Origin: Deltaproteobacteria bacterium | GTDB taxonomy: Bacteria; UBA10199; DSSB01 | DNA length: 16,800 nucleotides | Reading direction: 5' to 3' | Assembly (NCBI GenBank): GCA_021414045.1 | Contig: JAIOPF010000027.1 | Span: 1 to 16,800, forward strand | Shown here: in pieces, positions 7,590-14,600 of the stretch | Numbering within the stretch: the first letter of the stretch is position 1 | Layout: every line of letters begins with the position of its first letter | Position numbers and translations under genes: made by a program | Notes under the pieces: generated by a model | Told to the model about the DNA's origin: nothing | What the model saw: only the letters and a program-made list of their open reading frames with translations | Databases searched by the model: none

Positions 7590-7626
7590 GGGCCGGTCTG
7601 CTAGGGGTAGACCGGCCCTTTTTTTT
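7590..7626 (+). terminator. Strong rho-independent terminator
   Basis: A perfect 10-bp stem, GGGCCGGTCT (7590-7599) with AGACCGGCCC (7609-7618), has a 9-nt loop and is followed by eight T. It ends the unit that starts at the sigma-54 promoter at 7307. Confidence 0.93.
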
Positions 7627-7848
7627 CTCTCCTGAAATTTGTGACGCAGAATTCACCTAACTTAGCGCGTCAAAAAAATCATAAGTCCTTACTCATGATC
7701 CTTTCTGTGGATAAGTATTTTTAGCCCTTTCGCATCTGATTCTTGTGAAATTTTCCTCGAACTTTTAAGATGCCCAAAACCAAAAAACAGACATCGATTG
7801 TTATTTTCAGGCATCCGAATCGACGGCGATTCCGTCGACAAAAACATC
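7627..7848. other. Intergenic leader before the acyltransferase gene
   Basis: The stretch contains an inverted repeat TGACGC (7642-7647) / GCGTCA (7667-7672) followed by seven A. No convincing promoter or Shine-Dalgarno is seen. The acyltransferase frame is open from 7699, with a TTG at 7798 as the only earlier usual start codon. Confidence 0.35.
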
Positions 7849-8763
7849 ATGAATTCTCTCGCTCACACCCTGGAAGAACTCCTTAAAGCGCCCCGAAAAA
7901 CCCTGGAATCCCTATTGCCAATGGGTTCCATCGGAGAAATTCCGCAGCAGCTGAAGAAAATATTTTCCTTCGATTACGAAGATAAACCCTTGGAAGAAAA
8001 GTTCTTCGCGGCGCACCGGCATTGGCTCAAACTGCTGCATGATTATTACTTCCGCGTCGAACATGCCGGGCATCTTGCCGAAGTTACGGAATTGGCCAAA
8101 CGCGAAAAGGTGATCCTGATCAGCAACCACGCCAACACCCTCGAGGCAGCGCTCATTTGTTATTATTTTTATTCCAGGCATCTGGGCTTGGTGCGGACTC
8201 TCGTTTATAAAGAAGCCTTCCGTTTACCTTTGGTGAGGGAGTTTTTCCGCAGCGGCCAATGCATCCCGATCAGCGTCGCGGCGGGCAAGGAGGCATTGAA
8301 GAAGGACCATATCCTGCTCTTCCCGGAGGGAATGGATTTCATCAAGCATTATATCAAACGAGATTACGTGGTGAAATTCCACAAAGGCTTCCTGAACATC
8401 GCGAAGGAGTACTTGCAGGAGAACCCCGGCAAAAAGGTCCACATTGTGCCGGTGGGCCATGACGGCATCGATTATACGATCAAGTTTTGGGTCATCAATC
8501 ACCCCTTTCTCGTCGAAAAATTCATTAAGCCCTTCCTGCATTACCCCTATTTAGTCATTCCGAAGGCTCCTTTGGTTTTTCCGAGCAAAGCGATTTTCAA
8601 TTGGGGCCGGCCTCGGGCCGTAGGATTGGAAGAACTCAAGAGCGAGAAGTCCCTCATCAAGCTCACCCATGAGTTTCGTGGCGATATCGTCCGGCTTCGA
8701 CACCGCGCCAGGCAGCTACGCAAGCTGAGCAAACAAACCGAGTCATCGCCGGGCGAGGTTTAG
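7849..8763 (+). CDS. PlsC/LPLAT-type phospholipid acyltransferase-like protein
   Basis: This is a likely membrane-associated glycerolipid acyltransferase of the PlsC superfamily, which transfers acyl chains to lysophosphatidate or related lipids. Counted from the ATG at 7849 it has 304 aa. Block I is SNHANTLEAA at 92-101 with His94, and block III is LLFPEGMDF at 156-164 (FPEG at 158-161). VHIVPVGHDG at 197-206 fits the later strand. The acidic residue of the His-x4-Asp motif is Glu99 here. The region before 80 is helical and extends beyond a minimal PlsC domain. The C-terminus is basic (RLRHRARQLRKLSK). Neither the ATG at 7849 nor the TTG at 7798 (17 codons longer) has a clear ribosome site, so the start is uncertain. 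Substrate cannot be told from sequence. Confidence 0.85.
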   Translation: MNSLAHTLEELLKAPRKTLESLLPMGSIGEIPQQLKKIFSFDYEDKPLEEKFFAAHRHWLKLLHDYYFRVEHAGHLAEVTELAKREKVILISNHANTLEAALICYYFYSRHLGLVRTLVYKEAFRLPLVREFFRSGQCIPISVAAGKEALKKDHILLFPEGMDFIKHYIKRDYVVKFHKGFLNIAKEYLQENPGKKVHIVPVGHDGIDYTIKFWVINHPFLVEKFIKPFLHYPYLVIPKAPLVFPSKAIFNWGRPRAVGLEELKSEKSLIKLTHEFRGDIVRLRHRARQLRKLSKQTESSPGEV

Positions 8764-8797
8764 CCCCAAACTCCATCATATCCCCTCGAAACGATGG

Positions 8798-8817
8798 GAG
8801 ATTTTAGTTGAAATCTC
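8798..8817. repeat. Inverted repeat overlapping a -35 box, possible operator
   Basis: GAGATTT (8798-8804) and AAATCTC (8811-8817) are exact 7-bp arms with a 6-nt spacer. They cover the TTGAAA at 8808-8813 of the promoter for the PuuD-like gene. No T-run follows, so it is not a terminator. Confidence 0.45.
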
Positions 8818-8835
8818 AGTGAATCCCCTTAACAT
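8808..8835 (+). promoter_or_regulatory. Sigma-70-type promoter of the PuuD-like gene
   Basis: TTGAAA (8808-8813) and TAACAT (8830-8835) are separated by 16 bp. A start near 8842 would leave a leader of about 40 nt with AAGGAG at 8867-8872 before the ATG at 8880. Confidence 0.5.
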
Positions 8836-8879
8836 GCGGGAAATTCCACGTGCCTTGAGCCTTTATAAGGAGAGCTGTC

Positions 8880-9644
8880 ATGCAAACCACGGAAATCCTC
8901 CAGTCGGTTTTTCGCTGGATCCACGTCGTCGCTGGTATCTTGTGGATCGGCCTGCTGTATTTTTTCAATTTCGTGAATGGTCCCTTCGCCGCCACCATGG
9001 ACGGCGAAACCAAGAAAAAAGTCGTTCCCCAACTGATGCCCCGGGCGCTTTTTTGGTTTCGTTGGGGTGCGGCCTGGACCTGGGTCACGGGCGTGATTCT
9101 GGTCATGCTGGTGTTTTACCATGGCGGCGCTCTTTTTGAGGGAGCGACCCAAAACTGGAGCCTTCCGTCCTTCCTGATGATCGCCATCACCTTCCTGGGA
9201 GTTTTCGTCTATGACGCGATCATGAAAACCCTCGGTGCCAAAAATCTCAAGGCGGCGGTGGTGCTCTTTTTCCTGATCATCTCCGCATTGGTCTATTTCC
9301 AAGGGACCTGGGCCGGTTGGAGCTTTCGCGGTTATAATATCCATGTCGGCGTCCTATTCGGCACCATCATGGCTTTCAACGTTTGGTTTCGCATCTGGCC
9401 TTCGCAACGCAAGATCATCACCGCGGTTCGTGACGGTCAGGCTCCTGATCCGGCCGTGGTCGCCTTGGCGGGTTCGCGATCTCGACAAAACACTTATATG
9501 TCCATTCCCTTGGTCTGGACGATGCTCAACTCCCACAATAGCTGGGCGGCGAGCTGGTGGTGGTCGGTTTTGGCGGCTATCGCCTTGGGTTGGTTTGGCT
9601 GCAGCCATCTGCTGAAGAAGGCTCCGAAGGTGCAGGGGTTTTAA
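8880..9644 (+). CDS. PuuD-like urate hydroxylase membrane domain protein
   Basis: A six-helix inner-membrane protein of 254 aa that matches the membrane domain of the PuuD urate hydroxylase family. Hydrophobic segments lie at about 12-32, 60-80, 97-115, 124-144, 152-172 and 224-244. Family-like blocks are WIHVVAGILWIGLLYFFNFV near the N-terminus, NVWFRIWPSQRKII at 167-180 and SRQNTYMSIPLVWTMLNSHN at 201-220. His15, His155 and His219 are candidate functional residues. Full PuuD proteins carry a C-terminal cytochrome c domain with CxxCH. This one ends after the membrane part and its only Cys (241) is not in such a motif, so an electron acceptor would have to be separate. AAGGAG with 7-nt spacing supports the start. 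It has its own promoter and terminator. No purine-catabolism genes are adjacent, so urate as substrate is unproven. Confidence 0.85.
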   Translation: MQTTEILQSVFRWIHVVAGILWIGLLYFFNFVNGPFAATMDGETKKKVVPQLMPRALFWFRWGAAWTWVTGVILVMLVFYHGGALFEGATQNWSLPSFLMIAITFLGVFVYDAIMKTLGAKNLKAAVVLFFLIISALVYFQGTWAGWSFRGYNIHVGVLFGTIMAFNVWFRIWPSQRKIITAVRDGQAPDPAVVALAGSRSRQNTYMSIPLVWTMLNSHNSWAASWWWSVLAAIALGWFGCSHLLKKAPKVQGF

Positions 9645-9678
9645 GCTAGTCTTAAGTTGAGCAGAATATGAATTGTCA

Positions 9679-9714
9679 GGGCGATCTACGATAACGTAGA
9701 TCGCCCTTTTTTTT
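9679..9714 (+). terminator. Strong rho-independent terminator after the PuuD-like gene
   Basis: A perfect 12-bp stem, GGGCGATCTACG (9679-9690) with CGTAGATCGCCC (9695-9706), has an ATAA loop and is followed by eight T. Confidence 0.96.
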
Positions 9715-9730
9715 GAGGTTATCGGTTGGC

Positions 9731-9745
9731 CCTGCTTCAAGCAGG
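9731..9745. repeat. Short palindrome in the intergenic region
   Basis: CCTGCTT-C-AAGCAGG has exact 7-bp arms around one base. It lies about 110 bp upstream of the -24 box of the second sigma-54 promoter, a distance at which activator-binding sites often occur. The activator role is inference. Confidence 0.4.
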
Positions 9746-9854
9746 TTAATTGACCTTGCCCCGTCCCCATCCCTCTCCTCGCTATAAAACTTACAAAAAT
9801 AACATTTTGCAAAGGTGGAAAAATTGTAACTCCTTGAAATCCCTTATCCTGAAC

Positions 9855-9871
9855 TTGGCAATCCATTTGCT
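9855..9871 (+). promoter_or_regulatory. Sigma-54 promoter, second of three
   Basis: TTGGCAATCCATTTGCT has GG at 9857-9858 and GC at 9869-9870, exact GG-N10-GC. The predicted start is about 9882, giving a 75-nt leader with hairpin CCAGC/GCTGG (9886-9901) and AGGAGG before the secreted-protein gene. Confidence 0.78.
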
Positions 9872-9885
9872 CCTAATCCTCAGAA

Positions 9886-9901
9886 CCAGCCATTTCGCTG
9901 G
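9886..9901 (+). other. 5'-leader hairpin of the thrombospondin-repeat transcript
   Basis: CCAGC (9886-9890) pairs with GCTGG (9897-9901) around a 6-nt loop, 4 nt after the predicted sigma-54 start. It may stabilise the 5' end. Confidence 0.35.
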
Positions 9902-9956
9902 AATTCCAAAAGGAGAATCTTAGAAGAAAAAACAATTTAGGAAATAGGAGGATCGT

Positions 9957-10910
9957 ATGGAAACCAAAAAAGGACTGAAGTCCGCCATCTTTTCGATGGT
10001 AATGGGGTATTTCCTTCTAGGAAATGCCGCCTTCGCTCAAAGGATTCCTATATCCGGGGCGCTGTTCAAACCAACGTCAATTCTTGGGACGAATTCGGCA
10101 TTACCGACGAGCCGGTCTTTGAGTCCGACTGCCACTAACCCAATACAAATCCATCCCAAGGCCGAATTGTCCTCGAGCATCGCCGACAATGGGAACCCCA
10201 TCCAAATTCTTTCGGGTGGCGGCGGCAAATTAATTCCTCCAACGGAGTTGGGAGATGTTCAGGTCAAGCCGCAATTTCTAATAGATAACCCTAAACAATT
10301 TGCGGACCTTTTATCGAAGGTCGATTGGGACGAAGACGGCGTCGGGGAGAATGACAATTGCCGGTCGGTGCCAAATCCTTCCCAAGGCGATGTCGATGGC
10401 GACGGCATTGGAGATGCCTGCGACAATTGTCCCTTGCAAAATAATCCCAAACAAAAAAATTGGAACCAAAATAAATACGGGGACGCCTGCGAGGATTCCG
10501 ACGGTGATTACGCTTTCGATGACGTCGACAATTGCATCACCGTACCCAACAAAGACCAAGCCGATCTCAACGGGAACGGGACGGGGGATGCCTGCGATGC
10601 GGAGTGCGCGGAGGCGCCATCGTTGGCAATAAATGAAATTTCCGCATCGTGCAAATATCATAAGGCGGATGAATGCGATAAGATCGTGGGTGAAGGAACC
10701 TGTGACCCTGCATATTCGGAAGGACAGTTAGTAGTCACAAGCTTTCGTGTCATGGTGCCTTGGCAAACCCAAAACGCAAGTGACCTAAATATCACCTGTA
10801 ATCAGCATCGAGTGGTCGGAGGTTCCGTCTCCGTGAAGAGTCATGTAAAAGCTCTGAACTATTCGGAAGATTCCGGGGTGCTGGATACCAATGGTATTGT
10901 TGATCTATAA
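9957..10910 (+). CDS. Secreted thrombospondin type-3 repeat protein, cut short by an in-frame TAA
   Basis: The 317-aa product has a signal peptide at 1-27 (hydrophobic core 10-22, AFA cleavage site) and is exported. Residues 28-120 form a Ser/Thr/Pro-containing linker. Residues 123-214 carry Asp-rich, Cys-containing thrombospondin type-3 repeats such as DWDEDGVGENDNC, DVDGDGIGDACDNC and DLNGNGTGDACD, a fold that binds Ca2+. Residues 216-317 form a Cys-containing domain I do not recognise. The TAA at 10908 stops the frame, but the same frame stays open and protein-like for 54 more codons to a TGA at 11073-11075, so the gene is probably interrupted or read through. AGGAGG is 5 nt before the ATG, a sigma-54 promoter lies upstream and a terminator follows at 11111. 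Confidence 0.85.
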   Translation: METKKGLKSAIFSMVMGYFLLGNAAFAQRIPISGALFKPTSILGTNSALPTSRSLSPTATNPIQIHPKAELSSSIADNGNPIQILSGGGGKLIPPTELGDVQVKPQFLIDNPKQFADLLSKVDWDEDGVGENDNCRSVPNPSQGDVDGDGIGDACDNCPLQNNPKQKNWNQNKYGDACEDSDGDYAFDDVDNCITVPNKDQADLNGNGTGDACDAECAEAPSLAINEISASCKYHKADECDKIVGEGTCDPAYSEGQLVVTSFRVMVPWQTQNASDLNITCNQHRVVGGSVSVKSHVKALNYSEDSGVLDTNGIVDL

Positions 10911-11075
10911 AATGCCTATGACGTTGATTGGGCCGATGCCGCAAAAGCATTAACAGGTAATGTTGGGCAAGGGGGTAGCACCAGGGATTATCCCGACCGC
11001 AGTGAGTGCGAACTCACCGCCCAAGGAGTTTGCGGTAAAACCGCCACCGTGAATTTCTCGGTTTGGTGTCCTTGA
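10911..11075 (+). pseudogene. Severed C-terminal end of the thrombospondin-repeat protein
   Basis: In the same frame as the gene upstream, after its TAA, 54 codons read NAYDVDWADAAKALTGN and on to NFSVWCP before TGA. The piece has Cys pairs (ECELTAQGVC, VWCP) like the domain before the stop and no start codon with a ribosome site of its own. One base change at 10908-10910 would restore a 372-codon gene. Confidence 0.7.
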
Positions 11076-11110
11076 TCCCAGTTGGCGTGAGAGTCGCTTA
11101 TAAATCTAAC

Positions 11111-11156
11111 AGGTGGTGAAAGGGCTTATTAGGCGCTCTTTCACCACTTGTTTTTT
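11111..11156 (+). terminator. Rho-independent terminator after the thrombospondin-repeat gene
   Basis: AGGTGGTGAAAG (11111-11122) pairs with CTTTCACCACTT (11138-11149) with one G-T pair and a 15-nt loop, then G and six T. It follows the outer TGA at 11075 by 35 bp, which fits the longer version of the gene. Confidence 0.85.
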
Positions 11157-11166
11157 GGGGCCAAAA

Positions 11167-11280
11167 ATGAGGAACAAAAGGACGAATCACCGCGCGGAAA
11201 TCCGCCGGGCCCTCTGGCAAATTTGTGCCGAGACCAAGCGTTGGCCACGAGATCTGAAATTCCTCTTTTACAATTTTTAG
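11167..11280 (+). CDS. Candidate 37-aa basic small protein or gene remnant
   Basis: The ATG-started frame opens 37 codons (MRNKRTNHRAEIRRALWQIC and onward), rich in Arg/Lys. The middle is clearly more GC-rich than the AT-rich DNA on its right, as in a coding fragment. No Shine-Dalgarno is seen, and the frame starts just past a terminator, so it may be a remnant or chance. No family recognised. Confidence 0.22.
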   Translation: MRNKRTNHRAEIRRALWQICAETKRWPRDLKFLFYNF

Positions 11281-11297
11281 ACAATTAACAATTTTTA
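11270..11297. repeat. Direct repeat of ACAATTTTTA
   Basis: The 10-mer ACAATTTTTA occurs at 11270-11279 and 11288-11297, 18 bp apart, about 90-110 bp upstream of the third sigma-54 promoter. It could be an activator site, or simply low-complexity AT-rich DNA. Confidence 0.3.
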
Positions 11298-11379
11298 CGA
11301 ATAAAAATTTCAAAAACCAAAAACATTTTCCTGAATTCCTGTAACTAATTGAATTTAATAAATATTTAAAAAGGGTCGA

Positions 11380-11396
11380 TTGGCACTTCCCTTGCT
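11380..11396 (+). promoter_or_regulatory. Sigma-54 promoter, third of three
   Basis: TTGGCACTTCCCTTGCT has GG at 11382-11383 and GC at 11394-11395, exact GG-N10-GC, and is nearly the textbook TGGCAC/TTGC consensus. The predicted start is about 11407. The sequence after it (TTGCTTAATGTATT) closely resembles that of the promoter at 7307. Confidence 0.85.
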
Positions 11397-11406
11397 TAAT
11401 GTATTC

Positions 11407-11490
11407 GTAGAAGAGATGCCAAAAGGCATCCATCAAATAGACATCACGTAAATCCCATAACTGGCCGCCTTAACCGGGCGGCCTTTTTTT
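11407..11490 (+). ncRNA. Candidate sigma-54-dependent small RNA, about 84 nt
   Basis: A sigma-54 promoter with predicted start near 11407 and an intrinsic terminator ending at 11490 bracket only about 84 nt. Near the 5' end is a perfect hairpin GATGCC-AAAA-GGCATC (11415-11430), followed by a single-stranded, A-rich middle (about 11431-11460) and the terminator stem, a typical trans-acting sRNA layout. The only ORF is an 11-codon ATG frame at 11416-11451 without a good ribosome site. No known sRNA family is recognised. It could also be the leader of a longer unit, but the terminator argues against that. Confidence 0.6.
11463..11490 (+). terminator. Rho-independent terminator of the candidate sRNA
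   Basis: GGCCGCC (11463-11469) pairs with GGCGGCC (11477-11483) around a 7-nt loop, followed by seven T. Confidence 0.92.
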
Positions 11491-11501
11491 ACCCATTTTT
11501 C

Positions 11502-11651
11502 CTAAGACTCCGCTTCGACCAAATCAGGGGAAATTGTCCCGGGGCCCATGGGAAAGGAAGTGGGATCGGAGGAGATGTCCTGAATCTGCGAGGGCAACAA
11601 ATGCAAAAAGTCCTCGATAATCGGTTTGGTTACGGGAATTTCATCATCCAA
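11502..11651 (-). CDS. Possible small acidic protein or C-terminal gene remnant
   Basis: The minus strand holds a 49-codon frame from a TTG at 11651, beginning DDEIPVTKPIIEDFLHLLPS after the start and ending PDLVEAES. The composition is protein-like and acidic and codon choice resembles neighbours. The frame stays open further upstream, into the start of the large plus-strand gene. It has no clear ribosome site, and the opposite strand is open in the matching phase too. It could be the remnant tail of a lost gene. Confidence 0.3.
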   Translation of the reverse strand: MDDEIPVTKPIIEDFLHLLPSQIQDISSDPTSFPMGPGTISPDLVEAES

Positions 11652-11656
11652 ACGTG

Positions 11657-14600
11657 ATGTCGCAGGGCGAGGTGTCAATCTCGCCGGGGGTAGACATGGC
11701 CGACTTGCGTTTGGGCTCCAGGAAAATTTTATCTCTCGAGTCGCCCATCGGAGAGCGATCCGCGACCGAAGCTGGCGAAAGCGCGCGTCCGGATTCCAAC
11801 TTCGAGGACCTGCGTCAGGCTCTCGGCGCCTTGGTGCCGGCCTTGTTACGCGATGCCTCGGGTGGATTGGACCTTTCGCGGATCAAGGCCAAGAGCTTTT
11901 CGGAATTCAAGACTTTCCTTCAAGATCAAGCCGCGCTGAACGACGGTTTCAGCTTTCGCAATCCCTACGAGACATTGCTTCAGAATGAAAAATACGCGCC
12001 TCTGCTGAAGACGCTTTATCGGCGCATCGGGGGTTCTAAAGAAACTTCGACCTGCGACGCCGACCTTTTGCTGAAGTTCCAGGCGGAATTGGTCGAGATC
12101 GATGCGGATCGGTTCGTCCAAAGGCATTTCTCCTCCCAAGAAGGTCGCCGAAAATTAAGAAGCTACTTGGGAGACGCCCGTCATTTTCGCAAGGAAGCGC
12201 GCAGCGAACTGGTCAAAGCCATAGCCAGGGCCTCGGAACAAAATAAAACGGCGGCCTTCTACCAATTGGATGGGGTTACGAATCAGATCAGCCTATGGAA
12301 TTATTTCAACTGGTTCGTGACGGATGAGGAGTTGAACAAGGCGGTTCTGGCCGCCGAAGACCTGTTAAGCGCGGCGGATTATGTTTTTTCAGAACAGGAG
12401 AGGATCGCGGCAAAGGAAAAAAGCGATTCCAGCCATCGCTCGCTCTTGTCCGGAGAATACTCGGGAAGAGAGCTGACGGATGAGGATTGGAAGAAGTACG
12501 AAGCCTTGGCGGCTTCTCCCCAAAAGGGCCCGGTGGGAATTTTTCAAAATCAACTGGCCAACCTTTGGCTACTTACGGCCAACAACTCCAACTGGAAAAG
12601 CGAAGAGCAGGGTTCCCGACCCGAGGGACGCGGCCATATTCTCAGGCAAGTCGAGGATCTGCTGAGGCGAACCGAGACGATCCGAAGCGAAAAGGATTTT
12701 GAACGGCTTAACGAGCGTATCCAGGATTTTCTCAATGGCGAGATTCAAGGCTTGGGCCATGTCGAAGAATCCGTCCTGGACCGAACGCTGCGGGAATTGT
12801 GGGCTGAAGCGAAACACCAAACGATAGGCTGCGGATTGGAGGAGCTGTTCGAAGGACTTGGGGCCCAAAGACGCTCCGCCTATGAGGACCTGCGGCGTAG
12901 TTCGGAGGAATACAAGCATGCCATGGCCATGGGAGAGAAGATCCGCCTTTCAGGGCCTTCCGACGAAGGCCTGAAAGATTTGTCCTCGGCCCTGGAAGCG
13001 ACCAAGCTCCAGCTCTGGCATGGTTATAAGCAACATAAGGCACTCTCCCGGGGAATCTCCAACCTCGCCGGTGTCTTCGGTACCGGGGACATCGCGGAAA
13101 TCAGGAAGGCCAATGCCTTCATCGACCGGACCCTGCAAAAGCTCGGCAAGGACGGCCTTTCCAACGACCAGCGGATTCAGCTCTTGTCGGAATTGCATGA
13201 GTCCTTGCAAAAGAATGGCTTGCTCTACCGCGCCTTCGAAGCCGCCGAGATGGACGGCACCGAGCAACTCATTGGCCTCGCGCAGACGATTGTGGTCACC
13301 GCCGGAATGGCGATGGCAACCAAAGGAGCGGGGACCTTGATCCAAGTCGACCTGACCCTCATGCGCACAGCTATGGGAGCGCGAGCCTTTAGAATGGCGC
13401 AGGGTTTCGGGTTGGGGATGCAGATGACCACGGCGGAGAATGTCCTCTCTGTCGCGTCTGGAGAAGTTCGCCAGGGTCCGGAAACGGTAGGAAAGTGGTT
13501 CAAAGACGCCGTCGCCACAGGAACCTCGATGGCTCTTTCCGGAGCGCTGCATCTCAATCACACAACGAAAGAAAGCGTGATCAAAAACCTCTGGGCGCGA
13601 TACACCGTGAACGGCATCCAGGGAGCCCGCAATTTCCTGGTCGATACGGGGATGGAGGCTATAGAGGAACTGGTCGACCAGTATACTCGTCAAGTCCTTG
13701 AGGGGAAGAACGAGGCATTATCATGGCAAGAGCTGCACGAGATCGTCGCTCTCAGTTTGGCCGGTGGCGGTTTAAAAGTTGGCGCCGTCGCCGAAGCCAT
13801 AAGTGGCGGCGGGATCCCCGCTTCGGGAAAAGTCCGGAGACCTTCAACTCAATGGACCCAACCCTGGTTTCAAGCTTTGACGGCTCCCATGTGGACGATG
13901 ATGGGGGCGGGGAGTGTCGGCCCCTTGGGTCTTTTAGGAAAGCGATCAGGCGCGGCGTCATTAATTGAACGCTTAAAGGGTTTGCAGCAGGATTGGATGA
14001 AAAGGCTGGAAGGAAAGGGAGCCCGCCTAAAACAATGGCCTTTAGCGGCTCTTCTTTCCGGTTGGGGAGAAGATGTCCTCTGGCTCGACCGATACTTGAA
14101 GGAACATCCAGGGGAAGAGCCTCATTTGACGCAAGTGATATTGCCGCTGCCCAATCAAAGGATTTCCGCCGAGGATGGGGAGTATCATGACCTTTCTTTC
14201 ATGGAGACGACCCTCATCGCCCTTGACGGGCAGATCGGAGTCCCCTTCAGACACGGCGAATTCGATTCCCTGCATTATCTGTTTCCTCCGGAAATACTCC
14301 TGGCTTCGGCGAATGCCATTCACGGTACCCAAGCTTTTGAATTGAGGGAGGTCTCCCATTTGCTTTCCTTGGGAGAAATGCGGGGAATGATGTCCCAAAA
14401 CGCGAGGCCTCTGCTGATGGTCAAAGCTCCGCAGGATATTCACGGGTATCGTGGCGTGCACCCCTATTTGGCGGCCCTTCATGATGTCTATCACTGGATT
14501 AGGGTGAGCGGGGTTCCTTCGGAGCAAAGGACAAGGATGCTGGATCTCTTCGATGCCTTGGAAAGGGCGTCTCGCCGCGTCTCCGACCAGGAAGAGTTGA

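Noticed and set aside
4582..7647. Repeated 12-mer ATTTGTGACGCA (inside the regulator gene and at about 7636)
   Set aside because: Pairs of matching 12-mers are expected by chance in a window this size, and the surroundings do not match.
7640..7658. CRP-like TGTGA...TCACC site
   Set aside because: The half-sites are 8 bp apart instead of 6, and the second half is imperfect.
9784..9850. Sigma-70 promoter before the TSP3 gene
   Set aside because: TTG-type hexamers are present, but none has a fitting -10 at 16-18 bp. The sigma-54 site explains the promoter better.
11098..11436. 112-codon minus-strand frame
   Set aside because: It crosses the TSP3 terminator, the sigma-54 promoter and the candidate sRNA on the other strand, and its AT-rich part reads as random Phe/Lys/Leu-rich sequence.
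12950..13693. 247-codon minus-strand frame inside the giant gene
   Set aside because: Antisense shadow; the plus-strand frame is open across the entire region with consistent codon use.
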